Notes: generated from the letters alone by a model not told the origin. DNA of 64,000 bases from Thermoguttaceae bacterium (GCA_017939795.1 JAGBAA010000142.1:21338-85337); one strand, 5' to 3'. Numbered from the stretch's first letter, positions 18,216 to 26,925 are shown. Program-made: numbers and translations.

Positions 18216-19781
18216 CTAAAAGATCAGCGTGGCGTCGATCAGGAAATCATCTTCATCAAAAGCCCCCGCACTGAAAAGCAGGAACGGACGCCACGTCTGC
18301 CGGGAGGGAAATTCCGCGTCGTCCCGTTCCTCTTCCTGAGTCAGCACCGGGGAGGATCTTTCCGAAAACTCCTCCACTGAAATGAACGTGCCGACCGGAT
18401 ATCTGGCCTCATCAAGCGGCGCATAGTATTCCGGGAACGTCTCGATCCGTTTTCGCCAGGCGTCAAAGCGTTTCTGCCAATCGGCACGAGATTCCGTATT
18501 TTGCCGATACGCAAACGGCTTTCCGTCGGCAAACGGGTCCTGAAAGAGCGTTTCAGGAAGCGCCAATTCCGCCAGCGTTTCCGGGTACCTGCCATTTTCC
18601 CGGTGAAAAAGTTCCGTCTCTACGGCAATCCGCGCGAGACGGAATGAAATCTCATTTCTCCGGATCGTCCCTTCCATGCATTCCAGTACGACACGCTCAA
18701 GCTGCCACAGCTCCCAGCCGAGAAACCGTCCCCAAAGTCCGGGAATGTGCGTCTTCTCCGCGACGGCCGTCCAGCCCGGTGCGCTTTTCGGGTCCTCAAT
18801 GCCGAGGATCTTTCCATCCTCCGCGCAAACGGTATTCAGATTCCGAACCAGTTCCCGCCGAAATGCTTTCTTGTGCCAAAGCGTCAGCCTCAGCTCCGTT
18901 TTCCAGACGTACTCCATCAAAACGCAGGTGAAGAGCTTCTCTTTTTGCAGAAACGCTTCCAGAGACTCGCGCTGGTCAAGGATTTCCAGTTCCCGGCGGA
19001 TCTCCTCCAGCTGCGCGGCCGGGAGCGGCGCGGTAAACAGAATGTCCGCAAGGAGCTGGAACCCGCCGTTTTCCAAACCGTACCCAAGAGAAGAAAGCGA
19101 AAACGGAAAGCGGGTCAAATGTTTCGCCAGGTAAAAAATCGTCAGGCAGTCCCGGACCGCGAGATCCGCATCGCCGGCATTCAGTGCTTCCCGCGCCCGA
19201 AGAGTCAGCAGCGCGGAAAAAGACCGAAAAGCTCCAATGTTTTTTTGCATCCGCTCCAAGTCCCCATCCACGCGCCACATCAAGTACGGCATCCGCGCGG
19301 CCTCGGCGATCCGGTCGAGACCCGCGTTGAGGTCGTCCCACTCCACCGCGATCTTCCCCTGAATGGGCTTTTTCAGCTCCGCGATCCATTTTTCCCGCAC
19401 GTCAGCCGCTCTGGAAAGAAAGTCTGGAAACTCCGGTTCAAACTCTTGGGCAAGTTCCGCCTCAAGTCCATCCCGGGCACATGACGCCCGCCAAAGCGGG
19501 TCGGAAACGCCGGAGAAACCCGCGATCTCCGGCCCAAACGCCCGCGCGAGGATCCGAAATCCGTTTTCGCCGGGGTCTTGAGCTTCCTTTTCCAGAAACT
19601 GCGCCAGAGCTTCCCCGTAATTGACCGACCCGTCTGGATTCAGCGGGCCGGTGATCAGGTGCGTTTCGGGAGTCACCCGTTCCGGAAGCAGCCCGGAGAC
19701 CGTCAGCCAGCCCCCAAGTCCCAGCGGAAGAAGCAGGATCAGCAAAAGGATCCTCCTGAATGTACGTTGCGTGCTGCTCAT
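18216..19781 (-). CDS. Membrane-anchored protein of unknown function
   Basis: I do not recognise this 521-residue protein. An N-terminal hydrophobic helix (RRILLLILLLPLGLGGWLTV, residues about 10-29) would anchor it to the inner membrane with the rest outside the cytoplasm. The remainder is soluble, helical and rich in Glu, Arg and Trp (for example RMPYLMWRVDGDLERMQKN), with a tail resembling planctomycetal proteins of unknown role that carry HRENGRYPETLAEL, a stretch also seen at the ends of pilin-like proteins from this phylum. The start at 19781 is set by AAGGAG eight bases upstream; a 32-residue longer frame lacks this. It follows the M24 peptidase gene after 56 bases on the same strand, so the two probably form an operon. 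Confidence 0.6.
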   Translation of the reverse strand: MSSTQRTFRRILLLILLLPLGLGGWLTVSGLLPERVTPETHLITGPLNPDGSVNYGEALAQFLEKEAQDPGENGFRILARAFGPEIAGFSGVSDPLWRASCARDGLEAELAQEFEPEFPDFLSRAADVREKWIAELKKPIQGKIAVEWDDLNAGLDRIAEAARMPYLMWRVDGDLERMQKNIGAFRSFSALLTLRAREALNAGDADLAVRDCLTIFYLAKHLTRFPFSLSSLGYGLENGGFQLLADILFTAPLPAAQLEEIRRELEILDQRESLEAFLQKEKLFTCVLMEYVWKTELRLTLWHKKAFRRELVRNLNTVCAEDGKILGIEDPKSAPGWTAVAEKTHIPGLWGRFLGWELWQLERVVLECMEGTIRRNEISFRLARIAVETELFHRENGRYPETLAELALPETLFQDPFADGKPFAYRQNTESRADWQKRFDAWRKRIETFPEYYAPLDEARYPVGTFISVEEFSERSSPVLTQEEERDDAEFPSRQTWRPFLLFSAGAFDEDDFLIDATLIF

Positions 19782-19837
19782 CGTCTCTACTCCTTTCAAA
19801 AATTCTGGAATGCTTTGGATGCGGTTGGAGTTTTGAA

Positions 19838-21064
19838 CTAGATCTCCATGATCTCGCGCGGTCCGCCGGTCAGGCACCGTCCGCCGGATGGCGTCACGAG
19901 GAACGTATCCTCCACGCCGACCGTCCCGAATCCCGCGATCCCCTTCTTCGGCTCGACGGCCAGAAGCATATTTTCCTCAAGCGGCTCGGTAAATCCCCGC
20001 GCGAAAACGGGGTACTCGTCGATCTGCAGGCCGATGCCGTGTCCGAGAAACTTCACACTTCGCGCTCCGAATCCCTGAAAATTCACGAGAAAATCGTCCG
20101 AAAGCCCTTCCATGACCTCCGCGTAGATCCGGTCCGGGATCTCGCCCGGGCGCATCCGCTCGGCAATGGCGAGCTGGATCTCTCGGCATTTCGCGTGTGC
20201 GGCGAGTGCTTCGTCCGGGATCTGCGCCTCCGGTCGGCTTCCGCGGAAAAAGTAGACCTGCGTTTTGTCCGTATGGTACCCGTTCACGCCGAACCCCATG
20301 TCCGCGAAGACGCTCTGCCCGGCTTCCAGACGGATCTCACGGGACCCAATGAACGGAATGGCCGCCGACATGCCGCTCGACCCGCCGGGACCATTGAAGC
20401 ACGTCGGGTAAAGCCCGCTCTCGCCAAACGCGTACTGACCGTAGCCGACGTCGCACTGAAACATTGCGAACCGGCTCACCCCCTGGTATCCGAGTGCCAG
20501 CGCACCGCGGTAGACTTCCCCTGCAAACTCGCACTCGGTCATTCCCTCGCGAAGATAGCCCGGAACGCACTCCGTCAGGAATTCATGATGCAGCCGTCCG
20601 GAAAGCTCCAGCCACTTCAGTTCCCACGCGGATTTCACGGCCCGAAGGCGCGAAATGACCGGCTCGATCGGCTTCACGGCCGTCATTTTCAGGTTCCGCT
20701 GCATCATCTCGAGCATCGAGACCGTCACGGAGTCCTTCTCCAGGTACGTCACGCCGGCATTCTCGCCGATCCCCGACGCCACATGCCGGTAGCTCCCCAT
20801 CGGAAGGATCTCGTCCGGAGGAAGAAGCGACTCGTCCTGCGCTCGCTCAAGACTTCGCCGCACGAAGTACTTCCGCCCGCCGTCCTTCTGAAAAACGAGC
20901 ACACCGTCCTGCATCGAACCGGCAAAGTAAAGCTGATTCACCCGACCGACGATCAAAATCGTCTCCCAGTCCGGGCAGAGTTCGTCCATCATCTTCACCA
21001 GACGTTCACACCGTGCGTCCAGCTCGCTCAGCGGAACGCGTTCGTTCAGTTTCATCGTTTCCAT
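19838..21064 (-). CDS. M24 family metallopeptidase (Xaa-Pro aminopeptidase/creatinase fold)
   Basis: A 408-residue cytosolic enzyme with the two-domain creatinase fold. The N-terminal domain (about 1-165) is non-catalytic. The C-terminal pita-bread domain carries the dinuclear metal ligands in order: Asp in FADMGFG, Asp in YHTDKTQVYF, His in FLGHGIGLQIDEYP, Glu in LLAVEPKKG and Glu in GTVGVEDTFLV. All five are present, so it should be active, cleaving dipeptides or Xaa-Pro bonds. A creatinase-like non-peptidase role cannot be excluded. The ATG at 21064 has AAAGGA six bases upstream; a second ATG three codons later is an alternative. It leads a likely two-gene unit with the unknown membrane-anchored protein. 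Confidence 0.85.
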   Translation of the reverse strand: METMKLNERVPLSELDARCERLVKMMDELCPDWETILIVGRVNQLYFAGSMQDGVLVFQKDGGRKYFVRRSLERAQDESLLPPDEILPMGSYRHVASGIGENAGVTYLEKDSVTVSMLEMMQRNLKMTAVKPIEPVISRLRAVKSAWELKWLELSGRLHHEFLTECVPGYLREGMTECEFAGEVYRGALALGYQGVSRFAMFQCDVGYGQYAFGESGLYPTCFNGPGGSSGMSAAIPFIGSREIRLEAGQSVFADMGFGVNGYHTDKTQVYFFRGSRPEAQIPDEALAAHAKCREIQLAIAERMRPGEIPDRIYAEVMEGLSDDFLVNFQGFGARSVKFLGHGIGLQIDEYPVFARGFTEPLEENMLLAVEPKKGIAGFGTVGVEDTFLVTPSGGRCLTGGPREIMEI

Positions 21065-21136
21065 TTGGGTCCTTTTCTGATTTGATTGGATTGGATTGGA
21101 TCTTAAAATTTTTTCTGAATCCTATACTTTGAAAGT

Positions 21137-21190
21137 CCCTCCTCTCAGGAGGGGGGGCAGACAGAAGGTCTGACGGGGTGGTTCGGGAAT
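21137..21190. repeat. Two-hairpin palindromic unit, candidate dispersed repeat
   Basis: CCCTCCT-CTC-AGGAGGG (21137-21153) is followed by a G-run and CAGAC-AGAAG-GTCTG (21158-21172), then ACGGGGTGGTTCGGG. The composition resembles intergenic palindromic repeats that encode spurious PPLLRGG-type peptides in several bacteria. Only one copy lies in this window. Confidence 0.5.
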
Positions 21191-21275
21191 GCGGGAACTT
21201 TTTAAAGACCGCTTTTCCTGAAACCCGCACAAACTCCCGGCGAATGGCCTGCGGCCTGTATCGCCGAATGAAAAA

Positions 21276-21308
21276 GCGGCAAAAGTCACTGCGTGACTGA
21301 ATTGCCGC
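21276..21308 (-). terminator. Strong compound-stem terminator of kinase 1
   Basis: GCGGCAA/TTGCCGC form the outer stem and AGTCAC/GTGACT the inner stem around a 3-base loop. On the minus strand it is followed by TTTTTC. It lies about 100 bases past the kinase 1 stop codon. Confidence 0.85.
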
Positions 21309-21335
21309 ACTCCATAGGCGCGGACTGCGTGCGCT

Positions 21336-21399
21336 GCGCGCTGTGTCGTCTGCTGCGCGGGCGGCTCCGCCTCGCCTCGCGCTGCCGACGACTACGCGC
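21336..21399. repeat. GC-rich 64-bp imperfect palindrome after kinase 1
   Basis: Nested arms on the plus strand: GCGCG (21336-21340) with CGCGC (21395-21399), GTCGTC (21345-21350) with GACGAC (21387-21392), and an inner GC-rich stem closing on GGCGG/CCGCC. It begins six bases past the kinase 1 stop at 21405. Confidence 0.7.
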
Positions 21400-21404
21400 T
21401 CCGC

Positions 21405-23147
21405 TTAATTTCCTGGAGCTGGATCTGCCAGAACTATGCGGAAACCCAGGTCGCTGCACCGATAGTCCGCCGTGTCCCCGGACCGGTACGCGGAGCGGCA
21501 GTCCTCGGCGTCGTCGTCCCAGCCGCCGCCGCGGATGACCCGGCCCGAGCCGCGATTGGGGCCGCAAGGGTCGCTCACCGACGACGGAGAGTAGGGGCCG
21601 AACCGATCCTCGCACCACTCCCACACATTCCCGTGCATATCGTAAAGTCCCCACGCATTCGGCTGTTTCTGCCCCACCGGATGCGTACTTCTGCTGTTGG
21701 CATCATACCAGGCCATTTTACCCAGTTCGCCCGCATAATCTCCCGTCGTGCCCGCTCGGCAGGCGTACTCCCACTGCGCCTCCGTCGGAAGATCCACTTT
21801 TCCAGAGATTTTCGACGAAAGTACACGGCAGAATTCCTGGCAGTCATCCCAGCTTACGCACTCCACCGGGTTCTGTTCCCCCGGAAAACGGCTCGGATTG
21901 CCGCGCATCACGCTCTTCCACATTTTTTGCGTGACCTGCGTCTCGAGCATCCAGAAACCGTGCGTCAGCGTGACTTCATGGGCTTCCTTTCCGTCCCCCA
22001 TCATGAACGTTCCCGGCGGGCACCATCGGAAAGCGTACTCGATGCCGTCGACGGTCTTCACCATCAGGTCACCGGGTTTGCGCTCGGGGTTCGGTTCCGG
22101 TTTCGGAGCGGGCACAGGCTCCGGTTTGGGGGCCGATCCTTTGACCAAAACGTCCGGCTTCGATACGGAAATGCCGGCATTCTGCGCTTTTTCCAGCGTT
22201 TCGAGGAATTCCGTGCAGGTGGAGAATCGCGCGTCGGGAAAGATGGAGAGTGCGCGGTCCAGTGCGGCATTGGCGGCGTCGGTGAGGTGCGGCGAGGCTG
22301 CGCGAAGCTGCATTTTAGCGAACGCGATCTCCATGAGATTTCCGTTTCGGAACGGCAATTTTCCGTGCGTCAGCTCGTAGAGGACCATCGCCAGCGCATA
22401 CTGGTCGGCCCGTCCGTTCTGCCGGTGCGTCTGCATCTGCTCAGGCGCCATGTAGACCGGCGTTCCGGAGGAGGAATTCGCCATCGTGTCGGCCGTACGG
22501 CTGAGGCTCACCGTCGCCTGCGTCGCGTTTTCCGGGCGGATCCGGGCCGCGATGCCGAAATCGATCAGGCAGGGAACGTCGCGCCGTCCGATCTTCTGAA
22601 ACATGATGTTCTGCGGCTTCACGTCGCGGTGAAGGATGCCGAGTTCATGGATAAAATCGAGTGCCCCGGCGATCGGCGAGAGGATCGGAAGGACCGACTC
22701 CAGTTTCAGGCCGTTTTCGTGCCCTTCCTGTTTCTCGAACCAGTCCGCCAGCGTGCCGTTCTCGATGTACGCCATGATGAGGAACTTTCCGAACACACGG
22801 TCCGTCTCGATCCCCAGAAGCGGGCAGATGTTTTGATGAAACGCTTTTTTCGTGAGGTCAAAAACGCGCTGGACCTCACTCATCGCGCCGGCATTTTCGC
22901 GGATCCGGTCCGAGAGTATCTTGCAGACGACCTGCTGGACGTCCTCGCCTCCGGAAACTTTCATCGCGAGCCACGTCTGCCCCATTCCGCCCTCGCCGAT
23001 CTTCTTCTCGAGCCGGTAGTTCTGAAACTCGCCGAAAAGGTACCCCGGCTTCAGGGTTTCAAATTGCCCCGGATCGTAGTTCACGTCCTCCGGAAGCAGC
23101 GTATCGAGCGTACTTTGAGACAGATCGTTCATGGATTCGTTTTTCAT
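21405..23147 (-). CDS. Kinase 1: Ser/Thr protein kinase fused to a C-terminal FGE/SUMF1-like domain
   Basis: A 580-residue protein. The kinase domain (about 40-325) has the Gly loop GEGGMGQTW, the strand-3 Lys in VVCKIL, the catalytic loop HRDVKPQN, DFG as LIDFGIAAR and the APE motif as YMAPEQ, so it should be active. A Pro/Lys/Glu linker (PKPEPVPAPKPEPNPERKPG, about 335-355) joins it to a C-terminal SUMF1-like fold (about 358-580: WCPPGTFMMGD, LPTEAQWEYACRAGTT, YDMHGNVWEW, VIRGGGW, LGFRIV). The active-site Cys pair of true formylglycine-generating enzymes is absent, so this is probably a ligand-binding domain. Its last 35 residues have the pattern of diversity-generating retroelement variable regions. 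No membrane helix is seen. Promoter at 23193-23220, terminator at 21276-21308. Confidence 0.9.
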   Translation of the reverse strand: MKNESMNDLSQSTLDTLLPEDVNYDPGQFETLKPGYLFGEFQNYRLEKKIGEGGMGQTWLAMKVSGGEDVQQVVCKILSDRIRENAGAMSEVQRVFDLTKKAFHQNICPLLGIETDRVFGKFLIMAYIENGTLADWFEKQEGHENGLKLESVLPILSPIAGALDFIHELGILHRDVKPQNIMFQKIGRRDVPCLIDFGIAARIRPENATQATVSLSRTADTMANSSSGTPVYMAPEQMQTHRQNGRADQYALAMVLYELTHGKLPFRNGNLMEIAFAKMQLRAASPHLTDAANAALDRALSIFPDARFSTCTEFLETLEKAQNAGISVSKPDVLVKGSAPKPEPVPAPKPEPNPERKPGDLMVKTVDGIEYAFRWCPPGTFMMGDGKEAHEVTLTHGFWMLETQVTQKMWKSVMRGNPSRFPGEQNPVECVSWDDCQEFCRVLSSKISGKVDLPTEAQWEYACRAGTTGDYAGELGKMAWYDANSRSTHPVGQKQPNAWGLYDMHGNVWEWCEDRFGPYSPSSVSDPCGPNRGSGRVIRGGGWDDDAEDCRSAYRSGDTADYRCSDLGFRIVLADPAPGN

Positions 23148-23192
23148 TGGGAAATTCGCTCAAAAAAGGACCGAATGGATGAAATTTCTTTC

Positions 23193-23220
23193 ATTTTAAC
23201 GCATTTTCAGGAAAATTCAA
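23193..23220 (-). promoter_or_regulatory. Promoter of kinase 1
   Basis: On the minus strand TTGAAT (23220-23215), a 16-base spacer and TAAAAT (23198-23193), ending 45 bases before the start codon. The layout matches the nrnA promoter. Confidence 0.55.
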
Positions 23221-23381
23221 GAGGTACTGCCCAATAGAAACAAAACGAAATATTTCGACGCGAATTCCGCCAAAACCGCGAAAGTACACGCTCAATGCCC
23301 GCAGCGTACTTTTCGTCGTCCAATTCCGCAGGATCCGCGTCTTTTGGTGTTTTTCGAGTTTCTTTTTCAGGAACGGAAATT

Positions 23382-24065
23382 TCAGTCTGTTTCGAGCATT
23401 TCTCCGGGGGTGAGGATCCGGACGGCGGTGTCGGTCTCCGATTCGACGCGGAGTTTCCACGCCTCAGGATCCTGCGCGATCGGCGGCCAGGTGCTGAAAT
23501 GGCAGGGGATCGCACATCGGGGTTTCAGGAGCTTCACCGCTTCCAGCGCGTCGTCCGGTCCCATGGTGAAGAGGTCGCCGATCGGGAGCATCGCGAAATC
23601 GATCCCGCGTTTTCCCAGGATCGCCATATCGCCGAACAGTGCCGTATCGCACGCGAAATAGAGCGTCTTTCCCTCTTTGAGCGTCAGAAGAAAACCGGCA
23701 GGATTCCCTCCCGGTGTGCCGTCCGGAAGCGTCGAGGAATGGAGTGCCGGGACCATCTGCACACGCCCGCAGGGGAGTTCTGCACTGCCGCCGAGGTTCA
23801 TCGCCAGAGTGTTTGAGACTCCGTGCTGATTTACGTACCCCGCGATCTCCGCGATTGCCAGAACGGCCGCGCCGGTCCGTTTCGCGATTTCCAGCGTATC
23901 GCCGAAATGGTCGCCGTGCCCGTGGGAAACGAGAATGAAATCGGCTTCCACGTCCTCCGGGCCGCACGAGGCCGCGGGATTCTGCGAAAGGAACGGGTCG
24001 ATGAGGATCTTGTATCCGCTTGCCGTTACGGACCACGCATTGTGGCCTAAAAACTGGATCTTCAT
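23382..24065 (-). CDS. UlaG/UPF0173-type metal-dependent hydrolase (metallo-beta-lactamase fold)
   Basis: A 227-residue cytosolic protein whose length matches the UPF0173 family. It opens MKIQFLGHNAWSV and carries the metal-binding H-x-H-x-D-H motif as VSHGHGDHFGDT (around residue 50). A later metal site is in FACDTALFGDM and the C-terminal His in AIPCHFSTWP. Relatives include L-ascorbate-6-phosphate lactonase, but most members have no assigned substrate. The start at 24065 is set by AGGAG just upstream; a 36-residue longer frame has no such site. It lies downstream of the DUF4838 gene on the same strand with 145 bases between, so a shared transcript is possible. Confidence 0.85.
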   Translation of the reverse strand: MKIQFLGHNAWSVTASGYKILIDPFLSQNPAASCGPEDVEADFILVSHGHGDHFGDTLEIAKRTGAAVLAIAEIAGYVNQHGVSNTLAMNLGGSAELPCGRVQMVPALHSSTLPDGTPGGNPAGFLLTLKEGKTLYFACDTALFGDMAILGKRGIDFAMLPIGDLFTMGPDDALEAVKLLKPRCAIPCHFSTWPPIAQDPEAWKLRVESETDTAVRILTPGEMLETD

Positions 24066-24210
24066 GTTTTCTCCTGATTCTTTTCTGAAAAACGCTTTCG
24101 ATTCTGAAAAAAGGGAAGGACGACGCACCGCGGCACGCCGTCCGATCGGGTAAAATTCGGAAATTTCCGGCATTTTTCAATAAATTCCGGCAAATTCCGA
24201 CGATTTCAGC

Positions 24211-26652
24211 TCATTCTTCCACGAGGAAGAAACGGTCCACGTAGACATTCTGGACTTCCCCGTCACGTTTCGGCGGCGCGAACCAGATGTACATCGTGTC
24301 GGTCAGCGCGTGTGCTCCGAGATCGACCAGCCGGTAAGTTTCCCCCTGGATCGCCTTTACGCTCAAATTCCGATGGGAAACGCTCTTTTTCTCCTTCCAG
24401 TCGTAGATGCCGCAGGTCATGGCCGAGCCTTCCTCGGTGGACGCTTCGCAGCGCACGGCACCGTAAACGCGCCATTTTTTGCCGTTTTTCAGGTCCAGTC
24501 CCGGCGGGAACGGACAGGAAGCCGCCCACTCAAAATGCCAGCCCGGCATCCGGATCGCACGGCCGTCTGACGCGTTCGGATCATCGATCCATTCACCCCA
24601 GCCTTTCTCACGGCCGGCGAGATTCATCGCGGAATCCTGAAAATCAAGCCAGAGGGCCGAATCCCAATCCGGAGCCGCTTTTCCCGAAGTTTCCTGCTCC
24701 GGCAAAACGGCGTTCATGTCCGGTTTCGCAGCCGGTTTGAGCGGGAAGGAAGAGATGAGTTTGCCACGCAGGTCCGCCCACGGCTGCCCGCGGAGCGATT
24801 CGCGGTAGTGCGTGCTGTCCTGCTCCTCAAGGAACGCGCAGAATTTCTCCGCCGCGGCTCGCGGTTCTTGCGGTCCCGGGAACGGAATACCATTCACTTT
24901 GCAGTAAAAGTTCATCTCGTGCCAACGCTGGAGCCAGTTGAAATCGTACGCAACGAGCGCTTTCTCCACACGCAGTGCCAGCGTTGGATCATCTTTGACC
25001 GCGGCGCGGGCTTTTTCGGCCAGCGGAGCCGCTTTCAGGATCGTCTCGGCATCGAGCCAGCCCCTCGTATTTTCGAGATAGCACCGAAGATTGAATCCTG
25101 TCGTGTCGGCCCGGTCGTGGATCACGTTCAGGTACTCAAGAAGCGGCTCCGCTGCTGGTCCGTAGTAGTTCGTGAAGAATTCCTTCCAGAGTGCCGTCTC
25201 ATCCCGATCCGGATCCCAAAGCAGATGCGCGACGACCCAGTTTCTTGCCGAGACAAAGTCCCCGCACGTCGTGTGCACGTCCCCCTGATTGAACAGACCG
25301 ATCGTTTTGTTCTTCACAAAGAACCGGATGTCCGGCGCGAGGCAGCGCATGTTCGGGTGCGGAAGAATGTAGTTCGTGAAGTTCGTGATGTAGTTCCAGA
25401 CGAAAAGCTGCGGCGCGATGGCACTCCACCCGCGAATGTCGTCCGCGAGCGTTTTGTTCAGCTCACCCGATTCGAGAGGCTGAAGGAAAGAGCACTCGAT
25501 CGTGCAGAGGCGGACCACCACGTTTTTGCGCGGTTTCACGAGCTTCGGCGGTTTCCGCGTGTACTGGTACGCAAGGGTCTCGACAAAAACGTCCGGGAAC
25601 TCCTTCTCGATGTCTTCCGCCACTTTGTTCACGAACGTGATGAGCGAGCCGGAAGGACTTTCGTTCGCTTCGTCGATCGCACGGCATTTTTCGCACGTGC
25701 AGTACCCGCGCCAGTCATTCTGGCTGATCGAGATGAATTTCGCGCCCGGATTCTTCCGCAAATGCTCAAGCGCGTTTTTCGTCAGCTCCGCGCGCATTTC
25801 GTCATTCGCGAGACAAAGCTGCGTTCCGCTCGCGTGGATCTGCTCCGGCTTAAGCGTTTTGGCAAATTCCTCATACGCACTCCCCGGTCCGCTCCAGCTC
25901 GGGATGCCGACCTTGCGGACTCCGTCGATCTCGCTGAACCACTCCGGATGGTCTTTGAAATACTTCACCGGCGGAATGAGCGGATAGAAAGAGTGCACGA
26001 AGAACACGAATCGGTTCTTTCCGCCCCACTCTTCCGAGATCCGCGCCATGTTCCCGTTCACCTTGCTGTGGACCGCGAATTTCTCCTCAAACGCGTCGCG
26101 ATAGTACGCTTCCCGGTAGACCATTGGCGGAGCGAAACGGTGATCCTGCGCGCGGACTGTAAGCGTCGGTTTCCGCGGGATCGTGCTCTCGGTCGACGTC
26201 CACCACCGGCAGCCGAGTTCATCCTCCAGGAACGTCACCACGGCATAAAGTGCTCCGCGCCGTGCGTCGCCCGTCAGCACAAGATGCCCGTCCGCGTCGC
26301 TTTTCATGAAGATCTCATCCTCGCGAAAATCGATCTCCGTAAGCTCCGGAAACTCCTTTTTCGCCATTTCGGAAGTCCCAACGAACACGAACGGACCGCT
26401 CTCGCCGTTCAGCTCGCTCTCCTTCGCGATCGGGAGTTTCGCGCCGGTGATCTGCTCAAAATAGAGCTGGAATTCCCCGGCAGCATTTCCTTCCACGGCC
26501 GACGCGCCGTCCGGAAGAACGATCCGGTACGGACTTTTCCCGTCCACTGCCATATTCAATTCCTGCGCATTCACTTCCGCCGTCCCAAACGACGCTGCAG
26601 CCAGAAACACTCCCGCGAGTATTCCCAGCATGAAAAATGAACGAAGTTTCAT
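24211..26652 (-). CDS. Secreted DUF4838 protein, alpha-glucuronidase-like N-terminal domain
   Basis: An 813-residue exported protein with a signal peptide of about 29 residues (MKLRSFFMLGILAGVFLAAA, ending VNAQ). Residues about 40-150 form an alpha-glucuronidase/GH20-type N-domain (AAGEFQLYFEQITGAKLPIA). The middle part is the DUF4838 domain, with KYFKDHPEWFSEIDGVRK and a Cys pair in YCTCEKCRAIDEANE. The C-terminal 160 residues form a beta-sandwich. DUF4838 proteins sit in polysaccharide-use loci of Bacteroidota, Planctomycetota and Verrucomicrobiota and are presumed glycan-active, but no activity can be claimed. The start is supported by AAGGAG seven bases upstream. A 12-bp tandem duplication lies 21-44 bases before the start codon. 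Confidence 0.8.
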   Translation of the reverse strand: MKLRSFFMLGILAGVFLAAASFGTAEVNAQELNMAVDGKSPYRIVLPDGASAVEGNAAGEFQLYFEQITGAKLPIAKESELNGESGPFVFVGTSEMAKKEFPELTEIDFREDEIFMKSDADGHLVLTGDARRGALYAVVTFLEDELGCRWWTSTESTIPRKPTLTVRAQDHRFAPPMVYREAYYRDAFEEKFAVHSKVNGNMARISEEWGGKNRFVFFVHSFYPLIPPVKYFKDHPEWFSEIDGVRKVGIPSWSGPGSAYEEFAKTLKPEQIHASGTQLCLANDEMRAELTKNALEHLRKNPGAKFISISQNDWRGYCTCEKCRAIDEANESPSGSLITFVNKVAEDIEKEFPDVFVETLAYQYTRKPPKLVKPRKNVVVRLCTIECSFLQPLESGELNKTLADDIRGWSAIAPQLFVWNYITNFTNYILPHPNMRCLAPDIRFFVKNKTIGLFNQGDVHTTCGDFVSARNWVVAHLLWDPDRDETALWKEFFTNYYGPAAEPLLEYLNVIHDRADTTGFNLRCYLENTRGWLDAETILKAAPLAEKARAAVKDDPTLALRVEKALVAYDFNWLQRWHEMNFYCKVNGIPFPGPQEPRAAAEKFCAFLEEQDSTHYRESLRGQPWADLRGKLISSFPLKPAAKPDMNAVLPEQETSGKAAPDWDSALWLDFQDSAMNLAGREKGWGEWIDDPNASDGRAIRMPGWHFEWAASCPFPPGLDLKNGKKWRVYGAVRCEASTEEGSAMTCGIYDWKEKKSVSHRNLSVKAIQGETYRLVDLGAHALTDTMYIWFAPPKRDGEVQNVYVDRFFLVEE

Positions 26653-26672
26653 GGTTTTCTCCTTGATTTAAA

Positions 26673-26696
26673 GGTGGGTAAAATGGTGGGTAAAAT
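26673..26696. repeat. 12-bp tandem duplication upstream of the DUF4838 gene
   Basis: GGTGGGTAAAAT occurs twice in tandem (26673-26684 and 26685-26696). It lies 21 bases before the DUF4838 start codon, a position suited to an operator or a duplicated leader segment. Confidence 0.8.
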
Positions 26697-26892
26697 GAAG
26701 GCCAAAATCAGTCTGAGCCAATTCCCGAAAGAGGAAACGAACCTCCCAAACCGTCCCTGAAAAGGAATCGGCCCTCAAAGCGGGATGGAGTGTTTCGGGC
26801 TGGGCACTCCTTTGGCTAAAGTCCGTGAAAAAGGGGACACAGAAACCTTCTGCCGTCTGCATCCACCCAAACTCACGCCGGAAACCGTCCCG

Positions 26893-26925
26893 CCGCATCA
26901 AAAATTCGGCGAATTATTGATGCGG
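26893..26925 (-). terminator. Compound hairpin spanning the kinase 2 stop codon
   Basis: CCGCATCAA/TTGATGCGG outer arms enclose ATTCG/CGAAT around a one-base loop. The stop codon (26898-26900) lies within one arm. No U-run follows, so it is a structure of uncertain role. Confidence 0.5.

Larger units (their letters stand above)
21065..21404. other. Repeat- and hairpin-rich spacer between kinase 1 and the M24 peptidase
   Basis: No gene is supported. From the kinase end it holds a GC-rich palindrome (21336-21399), a compound terminator hairpin (21276-21308), and a two-hairpin repeat-like segment (21137-21200). Confidence 0.7.

Noticed and set aside
21405..23147. Kinase 1 C-terminal domain as a true formylglycine-generating enzyme
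   Set aside because: The active-site Cys pair found in sulfatase-activating enzymes is not present in the RGGGW...CRSAYR region, and no sulfatase is nearby.
26668..26898. Small ORF overlapping the kinase 2 stop codon (TGATG)
   Set aside because: Coupled start geometry is tempting, but the 76-residue product has no recognisable features and ends in the 12-bp tandem repeat. It is most likely spurious.
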